Shown: piece after piece, positions 39,058 to 49,740 of the stretch
Position numbering within the stretch: position 1 is the first letter of the stretch
Layout of the letters: every line of letters begins with the position of its first letter
DNA from: Aphidius gifuensis
Lineage: Eukaryota; Arthropoda; Insecta; Hymenoptera; Braconidae
DNA: 64,000 bases
Assembly: GCF_014905175.1 (NCBI RefSeq)
Contig: NC_057791.1
Location: 16,868,177 to 16,932,176 of the forward strand
Reading direction: 5' to 3'
Made by a program: the position numbers and the translations under genes
Notes under the pieces: model-generated
The model's input: the letters and a program-made list of their open reading frames with translations, nothing else
Database searches by the model: none
Told to the model about the DNA's origin: nothing

Positions 39058-39424
39058 TTAAATTTTTACATATTTAATTTTAATATTATCGTCGTTTAAT
39101 AATGTGCTGACGTTCATATAAAAAGGTGGTGGATTTTTTTGAAGATTACAGTTGTAACTAGTTGGAGCAAAACAAGGATCTAACAAATTTCGTTGAGTTA
39201 ATTCCAAATAGTCCTGAAACCAGTTGCGTTGTGTTGTTGGTATAATTTCAGGATCATCTTTAACACATATTACACTGAGGTTATCAATAATTTAATATTA
39301 TAATTTTACTAAAAAATTAAATATACTTACAATTTTCTAATCCGTTTTTGTTGCTGGGAGCAGCATTAGAAATACTTACAATTATCATCAAAGCGAAAAA
39401 TATAATGATATTCATGTTAATCAT
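39058..39424 (-). CDS. Small secreted protein, signal-exon family member A
   Basis: 97-residue predicted secreted protein. Exons are 39331-39424 and 39058-39257 with a phase-1 intron of 73 bp. Exon 1 encodes the signal peptide (IIIFFALMIIVSISNAAPS), which resembles exon 1 of the next two genes. Exon 2 encodes a mature part unlike them, with two cysteines (DPCFAPTSYNCNL), one possible disulfide, and no repeats. The nearer acceptor at CCTCAG would put a stop in frame, so the acceptor TTAAAG seven codons further on was used. A TATATATAAG-type TATA box lies about 45 bp upstream of the ATG. Function unknown; secretion is the only safe statement. Confidence 0.65.
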
Positions 39425-39676
39425 GCTACAGATTATTGACGATTGATTTGTTGGTTAAAAAGTTCAACTTATATATAGTTTTGAAAAACAAAGTGTTGAG
39501 GAAATAAATATATTTATTAAAAGATTATCATTAATGACCTATTGATACAAGACATAATATCTAGATTTGAATTATATTAATTTTTATTCATTCAAAGTAT
39601 ATATGCGAGTTGATCACTCGATGCAACAATTATTAGAGATTATTTATTTATATAGAATGTTTATCTATTATTTCAA

Positions 39677-40192
39677 TTAGATCGATATTTCTGGACTTGA
39701 TTCTAGTCCAGTTGTATAAAGTTCACCAGTTGTTAAACCTGGATCTACTTGGAGTATGCTAGTGGAGGGAAGACCCATTAATCCATCAGTTGAATAACTA
39801 GGTATTTGATAAATGGAAGGTTGAGTAAATGAAGTTTGATAACCAGTTATTCCTGTGTTTGGAAAACCACCCAATCCTGTGGTTGGAAAACTAACCATTC
39901 CTGGATTTAAAAAATCAGGTTGGGTTTGGAAACCACCTGGATTTTGAAAACCAAATGTAGTTGGGAAACCCATACCAGGTATACCAGTTTGTGTTCGAAT
40001 GATTTGTTGACGCACAACATTTCCATATTGATCTATAAAAGAAAATTAATTTAATTTTAATAAACATAACAATTTGATATTGAATAAATATAATAAAAAT
40101 TACTTACCATTTGGTGATCGTCTGTTTCTACTTGGAGCAGCATCAGAGATGCTTGCAATTATTAACACAGCACAAATAATGATGATCTTCAT
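39677..40192 (-). CDS. Small secreted protein, signal-exon family member B (Gly/Pro/Thr-rich)
   Basis: 146 residues. Exons are 40108-40192 (85 bp) and 39677-40032, phase-1 intron. The signal peptide is followed by a basic SRNRRSP stretch that could be a processing site. The mature region has no cysteine and is built of Gly/Pro/Phe/Thr motifs (GIPGMGFPTTFGFQNPGG; GLGGFPNTGITG), suggesting an extended, sticky or structural secreted protein. Exon 1 and the promoter are nearly the same as those of the divergently oriented gene at 40851, while exon 2 is unrelated. Confident as a gene from structure; no family recognised. Confidence 0.75.
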
Positions 40193-40240
40193 GTTGATAC
40201 AGTTGATTAATTGATTGATTTGTTTGAATGAATATCGTTG

Positions 40241-40248
40241 CTTTTATA
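40241..40248 (-). promoter_or_regulatory. TATA box of family member B
   Basis: GGTATAAAAGC on the minus strand, 49 bp upstream of the ATG. The same motif with matching flank (TATAAAAGC, then ACG and TATTCA) precedes the divergent gene at 40851, showing that the promoter was duplicated with the signal exon. Confidence 0.65.
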
Positions 40249-40795
40249 CCACTTAAAAGTCGTAGTTTATAATTTTTTTTTTATTCAAAAAATTTCTTGT
40301 GTATTTATTCAAAGCATATTTATTCAAAGGTTATCAAAAATCGAAAAAAAAAAGTTATATGTTTCCATTGAGGAAAAAGTTAAAATTCAAAGGTCAATAA
40401 ATTTTTTGTGATAATCTGATGATTTATTCTGGAAAAAAATTAAGAGGAAACTATAATATTTTATTGCGAGTTATTTTAAATTCTCAACTTTCTAGGAATT
40501 CCCAATAATCTTTTGATGACGATCATGGTTATTTATATTTTTAAAAACAACAACATTTCTTGACATACGAGGTAAATAATAAAATTCTCTTTTAGAAAAA
40601 ATGTTCAACTAAGAACCTGTTAATGGTATTATCACCAATTTGATAATTTAAAAATAAGAAGAAAATTTTGAACAGAAAAAAAAAAATATGCAGGATATTT
40701 TCTGGGTATTCAAGATTTGTGGAACTAAAGTTTCCTTATCAGTTATGACGATAATCTTTGAATAAGTAAAAAAAGAAACTACGTCTATCGAATGG

Positions 40796-40803
40796 TATAA
40801 AAG
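40796..40803 (+). promoter_or_regulatory. TATA box of family member C
   Basis: TATAAAAG within GGTATAAAAGCTACGCTATT, 48-55 bp upstream of the ATG. It is the inverted counterpart of the box at 40241-40248. Confidence 0.65.
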
Positions 40804-40850
40804 CTACGCTATTCAGTTAAAAAGATTATAATTATAATAAATTATTCAAC

Positions 40851-41258
40851 ATGAAGTTTATCATTATTTGTGCTGTGTTAATAATTGCCAGCATTGCTGA
40901 TGCTGCTCCGAGTGGAAATAAACAATCACAAAATGGTAAGAAATTGTAGTTTTTTTTTATTCATCATAAATAATAAATTAATTTTTTTTTTATAGACGAA
41001 ATTAAAAATGTTACGCTTCAACAACCACGCATGAATGCACAAGTTGAAACTCAAACTTTGAGTTTTCCAAGTCAAGATGATTTTTCACATCAAGAACAAT
41101 CTGCAGACAATGATTTTTCAAACACAAAACGGACAAGTCATCAAAATCCATTTACTGATGAGCTTTTGCATTCTTCCATTTTTCAAATACCCACTTTTCC
41201 AGGTGAGAGATCATCTGTTTTATCCTCGACCAACATGGTCAGAGAGCTCCAGGCTTAA
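40851..41258 (+). CDS. Small secreted protein, signal-exon family member C (Ser/Gln-rich)
   Basis: 115 residues. Exons are 40851-40935 (85 bp, the same length as in member B) and 40996-41258, with a phase-1 intron. The signal peptide MKFIIICAVLIIASIADA differs from that of member B at only a few positions, and AAPSGN/AAPSRN follows in both. The mature part (SFPSQDDFSHQEQSADNDF; FQIPTFPGERSSV) is hydrophilic, acidic, has no cysteine, and shows no similarity to member B apart from a loose FQIP/YQIP motif. The two genes are head-to-head about 660 bp apart, so this is an inverted duplication with divergence confined to exon 2. Confidence 0.75.
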
Positions 41259-41912
41259 CATCTTGTGGAAATGTAATTTTTACTAGTCCTGGATTAGAAA
41301 CAACCTCCCACATGTATTTATCTAATTGTAATAATTGATACCAATCATTCCAAGTATTCATTTATTCTTAAAAAAATAATTTATAAGGTTCATTCTATTT
41401 AATATTAATTGAATCTTTTTACTTAAAATTAATAAAAATTAAATAATCAATCCTCCATTTACATTTATTTTATTGAGAGTTATATTTATAATGAATGTTT
41501 CGAATTATCATAATATGTTATCTCAAATGACCCAGTGATAAAATATCATTTACAAAACTCAGTCATACAAATAATTATCTAAATAAATATCATTGCCAAG
41601 GTTATACACTGAATAAATAAAAAACTTTCAAATACTTCAATTTTAAATAATAATAAAATAACTTTTTATTTAAAAAAAAAAAAAAAAAGTAATTTAATTT
41701 TTAGTATACATTTTTTTTTTTTTTTTTTGAATTAATATTTTTAAATATTTTTACAGATTACATAATTGCAACACATGAATTTACATAAAACTAATAAATA
41801 ACATGTTAAACATATTTAACATTTTATTTTTACAATAAAAAAAATAACATTTTAATAAGGAATGTATTTTTTTCTTTTTTTTTTTCTTTAAGAATGATCA
41901 AAAACAATATCT
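41259..41912. other. Gap between two convergent genes
   Basis: About 650 bp of AT-rich sequence with 3' UTR-like content, long A and T runs near 41665-41690 and 41711-41728, and poly(A)-signal-like motifs for both flanking genes. Nothing else seen. Confidence 0.4.
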
Positions 41913-44900
41913 TTAACTTTTAATTGTTTTGACGGAGACTTTTCCATTATTGTTGACGCCAGTTGTGACTTCTTTGGTAGTGATGACCTTGCCATCTGGA
42001 CCAACCTTGGAACTTGTACTGGAGCTAGAAAAACTACTGTAAGAACCATCACCACCTGGAGATGGTACATCTTCAGCGAATCTTGATTCAATTCCAGGTG
42101 CAACCTTGAAAAGAAAATATAAATTTTACAATAAATAAAATAAATTAAATATGAATATAGACAAGATAATATTTCTTACTGGTCCTATTGCACCAGCTTG
42201 TGATCCTCCACTTGGTCCAGCATTGGCATTTCCCCATGCCCAGGCATCATTTGAACCACCTTTTCCCCAATTTTGCCCCATATTATCAAAGCTAGAGGAT
42301 AAACAAAAAAAAAATGTGCGATAAAAATACTGTAAAAAATAAATAAATAAAAAATATTAATATGTAAACCATCACCTATCAGCTGGATAAAAATTATTAT
42401 GTTCAGGATAGTTCATTGGATGAACTGGATATGAATTAAATTGTGGAATGTTAACAACACCAGGAAAATCATCAGCATGATTAACAGGTTGCTGCATTCC
42501 CCAATTTGAAAAAGGACTAACAACTCGGGTTCTTGAATATATTTTATTTGGATTTGAATGACCACCATGATCATTCATAGATGCTGATGCTGTTGCAAAT
42601 GAACCCATATTCCTTTTTAAATAAATTTGTTAATTGTTAAACCATCACCATTGAAAATTAAATTACAATATTAGCAAGTAAATTTAGGATTAAAGCAAAG
42701 GTATAAAAAATTACTGGGATTGTTGATTGCTTAATTGACGAAAATGTTCAATCTGAGCTTGTATTTTAGCCTGAATCAATTGATTCTGCTCTTGTACCCA
42801 CTTAAAATGATCAGCTCCATGATTCGGAAATCCAAAGTCAAGGTCTTGACCTAAAAATAAAAAAAATAAAAAATTAATTATTTCAATTTTTAAATAACAT
42901 TTTAACAAAAAATTAAAATCATGCATTAATTTTTTAAAACAGTTTAACATGCTATGAATATTAATTAAATTTCATGCAATAAAAAAAAAAAACCTGTAAT
43001 AAAATTACACAAATTATTTTTTATTAAAAATTAATTACTATTTTGAAAAATTAGTCACTTGTCTTACACATGCTTTGTAAACAATATTTTTTTTCATGCT
43101 TTTATAGAAAAAAAAAAAAAAAAGAAATTTCTTTTGTCCTTTTCCCTTTATCCATATATCCTTGGTGCAAAATATTGATTCGTTTTTTAATTATTTTTAC
43201 CTGGACCGAATCTAGAGTTCACAACGATTTCATTATTCCCAGGATACATTGGATTGTTGACTGATGATGGATAACCACCAACCCCGCCATTCGCAAAACT
43301 CCCAGCACTAGCATAGCCCCCACTATTACTTGGATTACCATATTGTGTATTGCCATAATTGGGTTTTGAATATGTATTTTGATTGTAACCCATTTGATTT
43401 GGATATTGTTGTGGTTGATAATTATTATTATTATTTGTCATGGGATAATTTTGTGAGTATATTGGATTGGTATTAGTTGGATTAAAATTTTTATTACAAT
43501 TATTTGTATTACAGTTTACTGAATTTATTGGATAATTTGTATTTTTATCATTGTCATCAAATGTACCAGATATACTAACAACTGGTGTATATCGACCTGG
43601 AATAATTCTATCAGGTGATGATTGAATATCATTTGATGGTTTTGAATTTAATGAAGGATTAAAATTAGTTGGATTTGTTGATGGTGGTATCATCCAAGAT
43701 GTTGATGGTGAATTAATTGCATTATTAGGATAATTTAATGGAGGATTCATGTAATTTTTATTATTATCTGGCCATGAATTTGAAAATTCAGGGTTTGCTC
43801 CTGTGCTAGCGCTGGTGAATGAGTTTGCATTTCCAGTTGAAGATGCTGATGCACTTGCTGATGCACCGGCAAATGCATTTGCATTTCCAAAACTGGAGGC
43901 TGAACTGAAGGCATTTGCTGGATTTCCTGGAGATGATTGTGAATTTGGATAATTTGGATTATCTAATTGTGCTGATGGTAATTTTGACGCGGGTGAATTT
44001 AAATTAGGACTATTTTTATCAGGTATATCACCTCCGAATCTAGGTGCTAATTGTGTATTAATATTAGATTCTAATTCTGGCGCTTCGTCATAATCTAAAG
44101 GTGTTTGTGTTGTTGTTGTTGTTGTAGTGGTTGTTTTATTTTTAGTTAATTTTTGTTTTGGACGAGGGCGTGAAGGACGATTTCTAGGAGAATTTTTAGT
44201 ACTAGGACGAGTTTTTGGTCTTGCTGTTGTGACTGAATCATCATTGTCACTGGAATTTGGATCATTAATACTGGAATTTGGATTATTTTCAGCAGAAATT
44301 GGATAAATGTCATCGGATTCGTTAAAACTGTCTTCTGGTATTGTAGAAGGAGAAGGAGACTGAGTTGGTCGAGCTGTTGTTGTTGATTGTTTTGGTTTTT
44401 TTTTAATAACAGGTCTTTGTCTTTGTCTTGGAGCAGAAGTACTACTTGGTTTTGGTTCTTCATCAGGATCCATTGACTCGTCAGTTGGTTCATTTGGATA
44501 TTCAGAGTCTTTAATTAATGGAGACGTGGTTGTCCTACTGGATCGCGTTGGAGAAGGTCTTCGAGTTCTATCAAAACTACCAGAAGAAGGCCTCGTTGGT
44601 CCTGGAAATCGTGGTGGTGGTGGTTTTGTTGATGAACGCCTCCCCGAGTTTGTTGGCTTATTGTCGTTGGAATTTATAGGTTTTGGAGCTGGTGTAGAAG
44701 GCTCTTTAGCAGCATCATCATTTTCATTTCCATCATCTTCATCATAATCATTCGGATCTTGTTGATTATCATCTTCAGATTCAGTTTCATCTTCTTCTGG
44801 AGTTTCTTTATCAACTGATTCTTCTGGTTCTTCTGTATCCTCAGGTTCCTCTTTTTCTTCTGGTTCTTCTTTTTCTTCAGGTTCTTCTTTTTCTTCTGGC

Positions 44901-46458
44901 TCTTCTTGTTCATCAGGCTCTTCTTGTTCATCTGTCTCTTCTGGCTCTTCTGTCACTTCAACTGGTCTTGGAGTTGTTCTGTTACGTCTATTTGTCTTTT
45001 TATTTGGTATGTCTGAATCTTGTGGTAATATTCTAATATTAAGAAGTCGTTTTGTCGTTGATTCTGGTTCATTAGGATTATCATGTAAATTAGGATTATT
45101 TAATGGTGTTTTTCTATTAATATTTGATCTTTTATTTTGGGAATTTTTAATATTGGGTGTTGCTTTAGTGCTGGGAGTTATTTTAGTTGGATTTTTAATT
45201 TGCGTTTTAGGTGTGGTTGGAGGCATTACGGGAGGACCTGTGTCAGGGTCAGACGATGAGTCAGGCTCGGTGTTAGTATTTGTTGATTCCAAATTAGTCG
45301 TGTCATTATCAGCTACAGCTTCATTTGATTTTGTTGGTTTTTTATGATCGCGAGGCACTTGACGTTTCCATAAACGTCTTTCATTATCTCCATTGACCAC
45401 TAGATCCATCAACGACAGCTCACCTTTTTGACAAAAGCAAGTTTTTTTTTTGTTTTCTCTAACGTTAAGCATTTTTAATTGTTTTTTTTTTTTGTTTTTA
45501 TCTAGGCGTGCTTCTGATGATGACTGTGAATATTATATCAATTAAATTCTAAACGCATTAAATTTATTTTTTTAAATAATAATTATAATAAATTATACAA
45601 AAGCATATTTAAAGTCATTATCTTGTATTATATTTTAAACATTATTCGTGATAATCAGGAAAAGCAAAAATAAAAAAATATAAATTAATATACGCGTAGC
45701 TTGTTTTTTTTTTAAATTTGGTTAAATGTCCTTGAAAAAAATAAAAATTTTAACGTTCGATGAATATAAATTTCTCTAAAATTTTATTGATCAAGTTTTT
45801 CGGATTAACTATGGTGTAATAATAATAAAAAACAGGTCGAGGTTTATAATATTAAATCTTTTAAACAACAAATTTTATTTAAAAAAATTTTGATAATTAT
45901 TAAAAAACAATAACCGATTTGTGTATTAAAATTATGACGTTTTATTATATTTATTTATTCAAGTGGCATATAATAATATGTCATTTAAAAAATATGACAA
46001 AAAAAAATTTCATTATATTGTGAAAAAATTAAAATTATTTTGCTTGTATTATTAGCCTCTATTATTTCTTAGATATATTTATATTAAAACCAACAACATT
46101 GTATAAAATAGTTAAATCAAAAGAACATTTTAAATAAAAAAAAAAAAATATTTAAAAAATAAATACGTATGTCCATGAGAAGATACGAGGAAGTTGTATC
46201 TGGGAAATCCAACTCTGACGTATTTAAAAAACTTTCAAAATAATCATTGAAAAAATTTGATAACAAAATTAAATTATCTAGTTATAAATTAAATTATAAT
46301 TGTAATTATTGTTTTGTTTTTTTTTTAATTATTAAATTACAAGTTGTGTCAATGAACCTACCCGATGGAGATCTCTTCTTCATTCCATGACCCTGAGAGT
46401 TGTTGGCCATGCTTACAATGATCAACACAACACAAAATGCGACCTTGATATCCATCAT
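41913..46458 (-). CDS. Large secreted low-complexity protein (Pro/Asn/acidic repeats)
   Basis: Predicted 998-residue extracellular protein. Six exons: 46362-46458, 43201-45423, 42715-42850, 42376-42612, 42180-42291 and 41913-42104; all phases agree. Exon 1 is a signal peptide (VAFCVVLIIVSMANNSQG) followed by KKRSPS and a phase-1 intron, matching the layout of the small genes nearby. Exon 2 holds a Pro/Thr/Asn-rich part, an acidic tandem repeat at about residues 189-250 (EEPEEK units), Pro/Arg/Thr-rich and poly-Thr tracts, then a Ser/Ala/Asn block at about 533-576 (AFAGASASASASSTGN), then Asn/Pro/Tyr-rich sequence. The last exon ends with a compact DGKVITTKEVTTGVNNNGK segment. An in-frame upstream acceptor would start exon 2 at 45513 and add 30 Lys-rich residues; it is less plausible. 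Possibly a silk, glue or matrix protein, by inference only. Confidence 0.8.
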
Positions 46459-48219
46459 TGTGTTAAAAAAATTCTTTTACGCAATTCTCTTGTTTGAGAA
46501 TTATTTTTTTAATTAAAAAAAAAAAATAATTATTAATAAAATAATATTACTTTTTATTTATTTGTTAAACACTTTTTTTTAAATTCACAAGTAATCGTTT
46601 GGCGGTTGGCAAGAGAATGACTAACTTAACAAGTTTCACAATCATCTTATATAGCATCGACATCATTTGCCTTTCAGGTTGTTTTCTATATATCTTTGTG
46701 GATATTATACTCATTATGAGTTTGTGTCTGTTTCGTTTGACGTTATGCGTATATATTTTAAAGATAACATCAATAAAAAAATATAATAAGCTATCGATAT
46801 TTTGGCTACATGTCCTTGGATTGACCTGACCAAACACATTAACAATCTATTAAATAACTATTAGAAAAAAAATTAAAATTTGTTTATATAAAATAATCAT
46901 AAAATTCTTAGTAATTATTATATATTTTCTTTTTGTTTTTTTTTTAAATATAAATAACAAAATATCAACAGATATTATTCAAGTTATAATGAAAATAATA
47001 TATTTTCATTTTTCTTTTAATGTTTATCAAATAAATAAATTTACTGGTTCAAGGTTTCACGGAAATTTTAGATATAAACAATGTCTGTACTTGAATTATT
47101 ATCAAAAATAAAACAAAAAAAAAAAAGAAAGTAATAAATTTTTAAACAAAAATAATAAATTTAGAAAAAATAAATAATGCTATTATTATTAATTAATAAT
47201 TATATAGTAAAAAAGATATTCTTTTATAGTAAAGAAAAATGAAATAAAACAAGTTATAAAACAATTAAATTTATTTTAATGTTAAGTTTAATAATAAGGT
47301 ATAAATGATAGTTCAACTTAAAAGACTGAATGTTTGTCATGGTCATAATTATTCATTGTATATTTTTTTAATGATAGACATGCTTATCATGATGTGATAT
47401 TCAAGTGGTAACACATCCTGGATAAATGAGATAATCGATCGATACTCAACACTACACGCGATTTTATCTTCTCTATTATTAAAGCCACTATTATTTCATA
47501 AAACAAACACATAAATACATGTTTTTCATTTTTATTTTGTTTACTGATTTTCATAGTAAACCATTAATTGATTATTCATGTAATTGATTAGGCTGAAGTG
47601 AATATAAATCTATATAAATTAATGACATGATCGGGATTACCTTTGTTCTTTTTTTTTCTTCGAAAAAAAAATAATATTCTCTCATTAAAAATAACTTTTT
47701 AAATATTTAATTTTTTTTTTTTTCAGTTAAATACATTTTCTAGTGTAGATAAAAACTTTGAAATTTATGTTTTTTATAATGTCGAGAGTGCTACATTAAC
47801 AAAAATGAAAAAAATGTTTTAAGAGCATTCACAGTATATAACTGATAAAACAATAGACCATTTTTATCACAGGCACTTTGATAAATTTTTCTGTTCGTTT
47901 TTTATATTCATTTCGAATGAAAAATGAATAATAAAGAAATGTAAGAATAAAAGATGAACATAATAAAGGGATAAAGAGAATAAGGATGAGTGGATTTTTT
48001 TTATTTTTTTCGATGGGTCGTATATGTGAAAGATAGGTCAGAGATTCGTTAGACTAATGGCTTCGTATTGTTTATCAATACGAATAGAAATATCTAGAAC
48101 TAGTTTTAGCCTATATAAGCCGGTAAAAAAAATTATTAGGCTCAGTATGAGAAATATATTTCTTACTGTAGTATCATAAAACGTTAGAAACGAAAAAAAA
48201 AATTTAATTTCAAAAGAAA
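46459..48219. other. Divergent intergenic region between two secreted-protein genes
   Basis: No gene seen. AT-rich throughout. A strong core promoter for the + strand gene is at 48112-48146; the minus-strand gene's promoter should lie just above 46458 but shows no clear TATA box. Confidence 0.4.
48112..48146 (+). promoter_or_regulatory. TATA box plus initiator
   Basis: TATATAAG at 48113-48120 is followed about 30 bp later by TCAGT (48142-48146), the arthropod initiator consensus, at canonical spacing. It serves the gene starting at 48220, implying a 5' leader of about 75 bases. Confidence 0.65.
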
Positions 48220-48777
48220 ATGAAGTTTGTAATTGTATTGATTTTATTTTTTTTCTTAAAAAATACTTATGGTGAGTAAAGTGAAAAAAGAAATATGTTA
48301 AAGTAATGTATTTTTATATTTTATTGATAGTTTTGTAAAATAATAAAATTTCAGGAGATCCAGTTATGACAACAAGTATTACAAAAAATGATTCATCAAT
48401 GTCAACTGAAGCAAGGGCAAAGGAATGGATTAATTCTGGACCCAGTTGGGTATTTCCATCAGTCAGTGGATTATTTTGGAAAAATAATCCTTCAAAAGAC
48501 AATGAAATTAATCAAATGAAAAATAGACTTTATAGTCTAGAAGTATCACAGAATTATATTATCCACACACTTGAAGCAATTAAGACAAGTAAATATATTA
48601 CATAAATTAATTATAATAATGTTGGTGTATTTTTTAAATTATATTTTTATGTATTTTAGATATGGAACGGATAAATTATTCTTCAAAAATGTATCCAACA
48701 ACTCCAAGCTTTTTACGACGAGTACTTTTTAAACCAACTGAAAAATCAAAAATAACAAATGAAAATTTACAAGTATT

Positions 48778-48820
<43 letters not shown>

Positions 48821-49171
48821 ACATCGACTAGTCAACCATCAGCTTCAAGTATTATTGATCAGTCTGATGTTGGTACAAACTCGACAATTTCATCAACTGA
48901 GTATGAAAGTTCTTCAAGTGAAAAACCGATAATAGATGCTAATACAAAAACAAATATACAAACAACAAAACAAACTGTTGTTGAAATGAGTGATGCTGTT
49001 AATACAAAGCCAATCAATAATATTATTTTTCCAAGCTACACATCAGTTAATTCACTATTGGAAAATACAACAATGAAAAATAATAACACTGAATTATCGA
49101 GAGATAATAATTCTCATCAATTTGATAAAATTAGAAAAAATGCTAGAAAACCCTCAAGTGATGATAAATAA
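48220..49171 (+). CDS. Secreted Ser-rich protein with poly-Ser tract
   Basis: 265 residues. Exons are 48220-48271, 48355-48588 and 48660-49171, with phase-1 introns. The signal peptide is MKFVIVLILFFFLKNTYG. The N-terminal mature domain contains WINSGPSWVFPSVSGLFW and then a helical stretch with heptad-like spacing (INQMKNRLYSLEVSQNYIIH), a possible short coiled coil. The second half is Ser/Thr/Asn-rich, with a run of about 15 serines encoded by a (TCA)n microsatellite. Many Ser/Thr and NxT/S sites suggest O- and N-glycosylation. No family recognised. A weak donor near the 3' end (CAA/GTGATG) could join it to exons of the next gene, but the next gene has its own signal exon. Confidence 0.75.
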
Positions 49172-49740
49172 AACCTTTTTAAAAAAAATATTTTCACATG
49201 TAAAATTAAAAAAAAAAATACATTGAACTCTTCTCAGCTTTTTTTGTAATTATTATTTTTTTTTTATTTTCATTTTACTCCAATTTATTATTCTGAAATT
49301 CTATTATTATTAAAAAAAAAAATATTAATATATTATTTTTTTTTTTCTTAGAAATAAAATGTATGCTTCAATAAATAACTAGGATTGCAATTTAAAAAAA
49401 AAAAAATGCTTATAAATAGAATAAAAAATAATTAAAAAAAAAAAAATTTCATTTACGCAGTTGTTTGATTATTATAAAAGCTTCATTACATATTTTTAAA
49501 TATATATAGTAGAAAAAAAAAAAAGTCAATAATCATTGTTAAGTAATTTTTTACAGAATGAAAAAAAAAAAAAAAATGATTTATTTATTTTCATGTGTGT
49601 ACTGAATTTGGACGTGGGTAAAACCAAGTGGCAATCGTAAAACACTACTTGCATCTTAATAACTTCACTGAGGTCATTCATACTTGTTAAAAAAAGCCAG
49701 GACATCATGACATCAAGACAGAATACTTTCAATCATGGCA

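Noticed and set aside
44526..44747. Plus-strand frames antisense to the large Pro/Asn/acidic gene (also 45009-45347)
   Set aside because: Mirror frames of biased codons in the real exon; the minus-strand frame has signal exon, splice sites and continuous phase.
45424..45513. Longer version of exon 2 of the large secreted gene, starting at 45513
   Set aside because: It is in frame, but adds a Lys-rich stretch that is simply translated poly-A; the acceptor at 45424 joins KKRSPS directly to GELSLMD. Not fully excluded.
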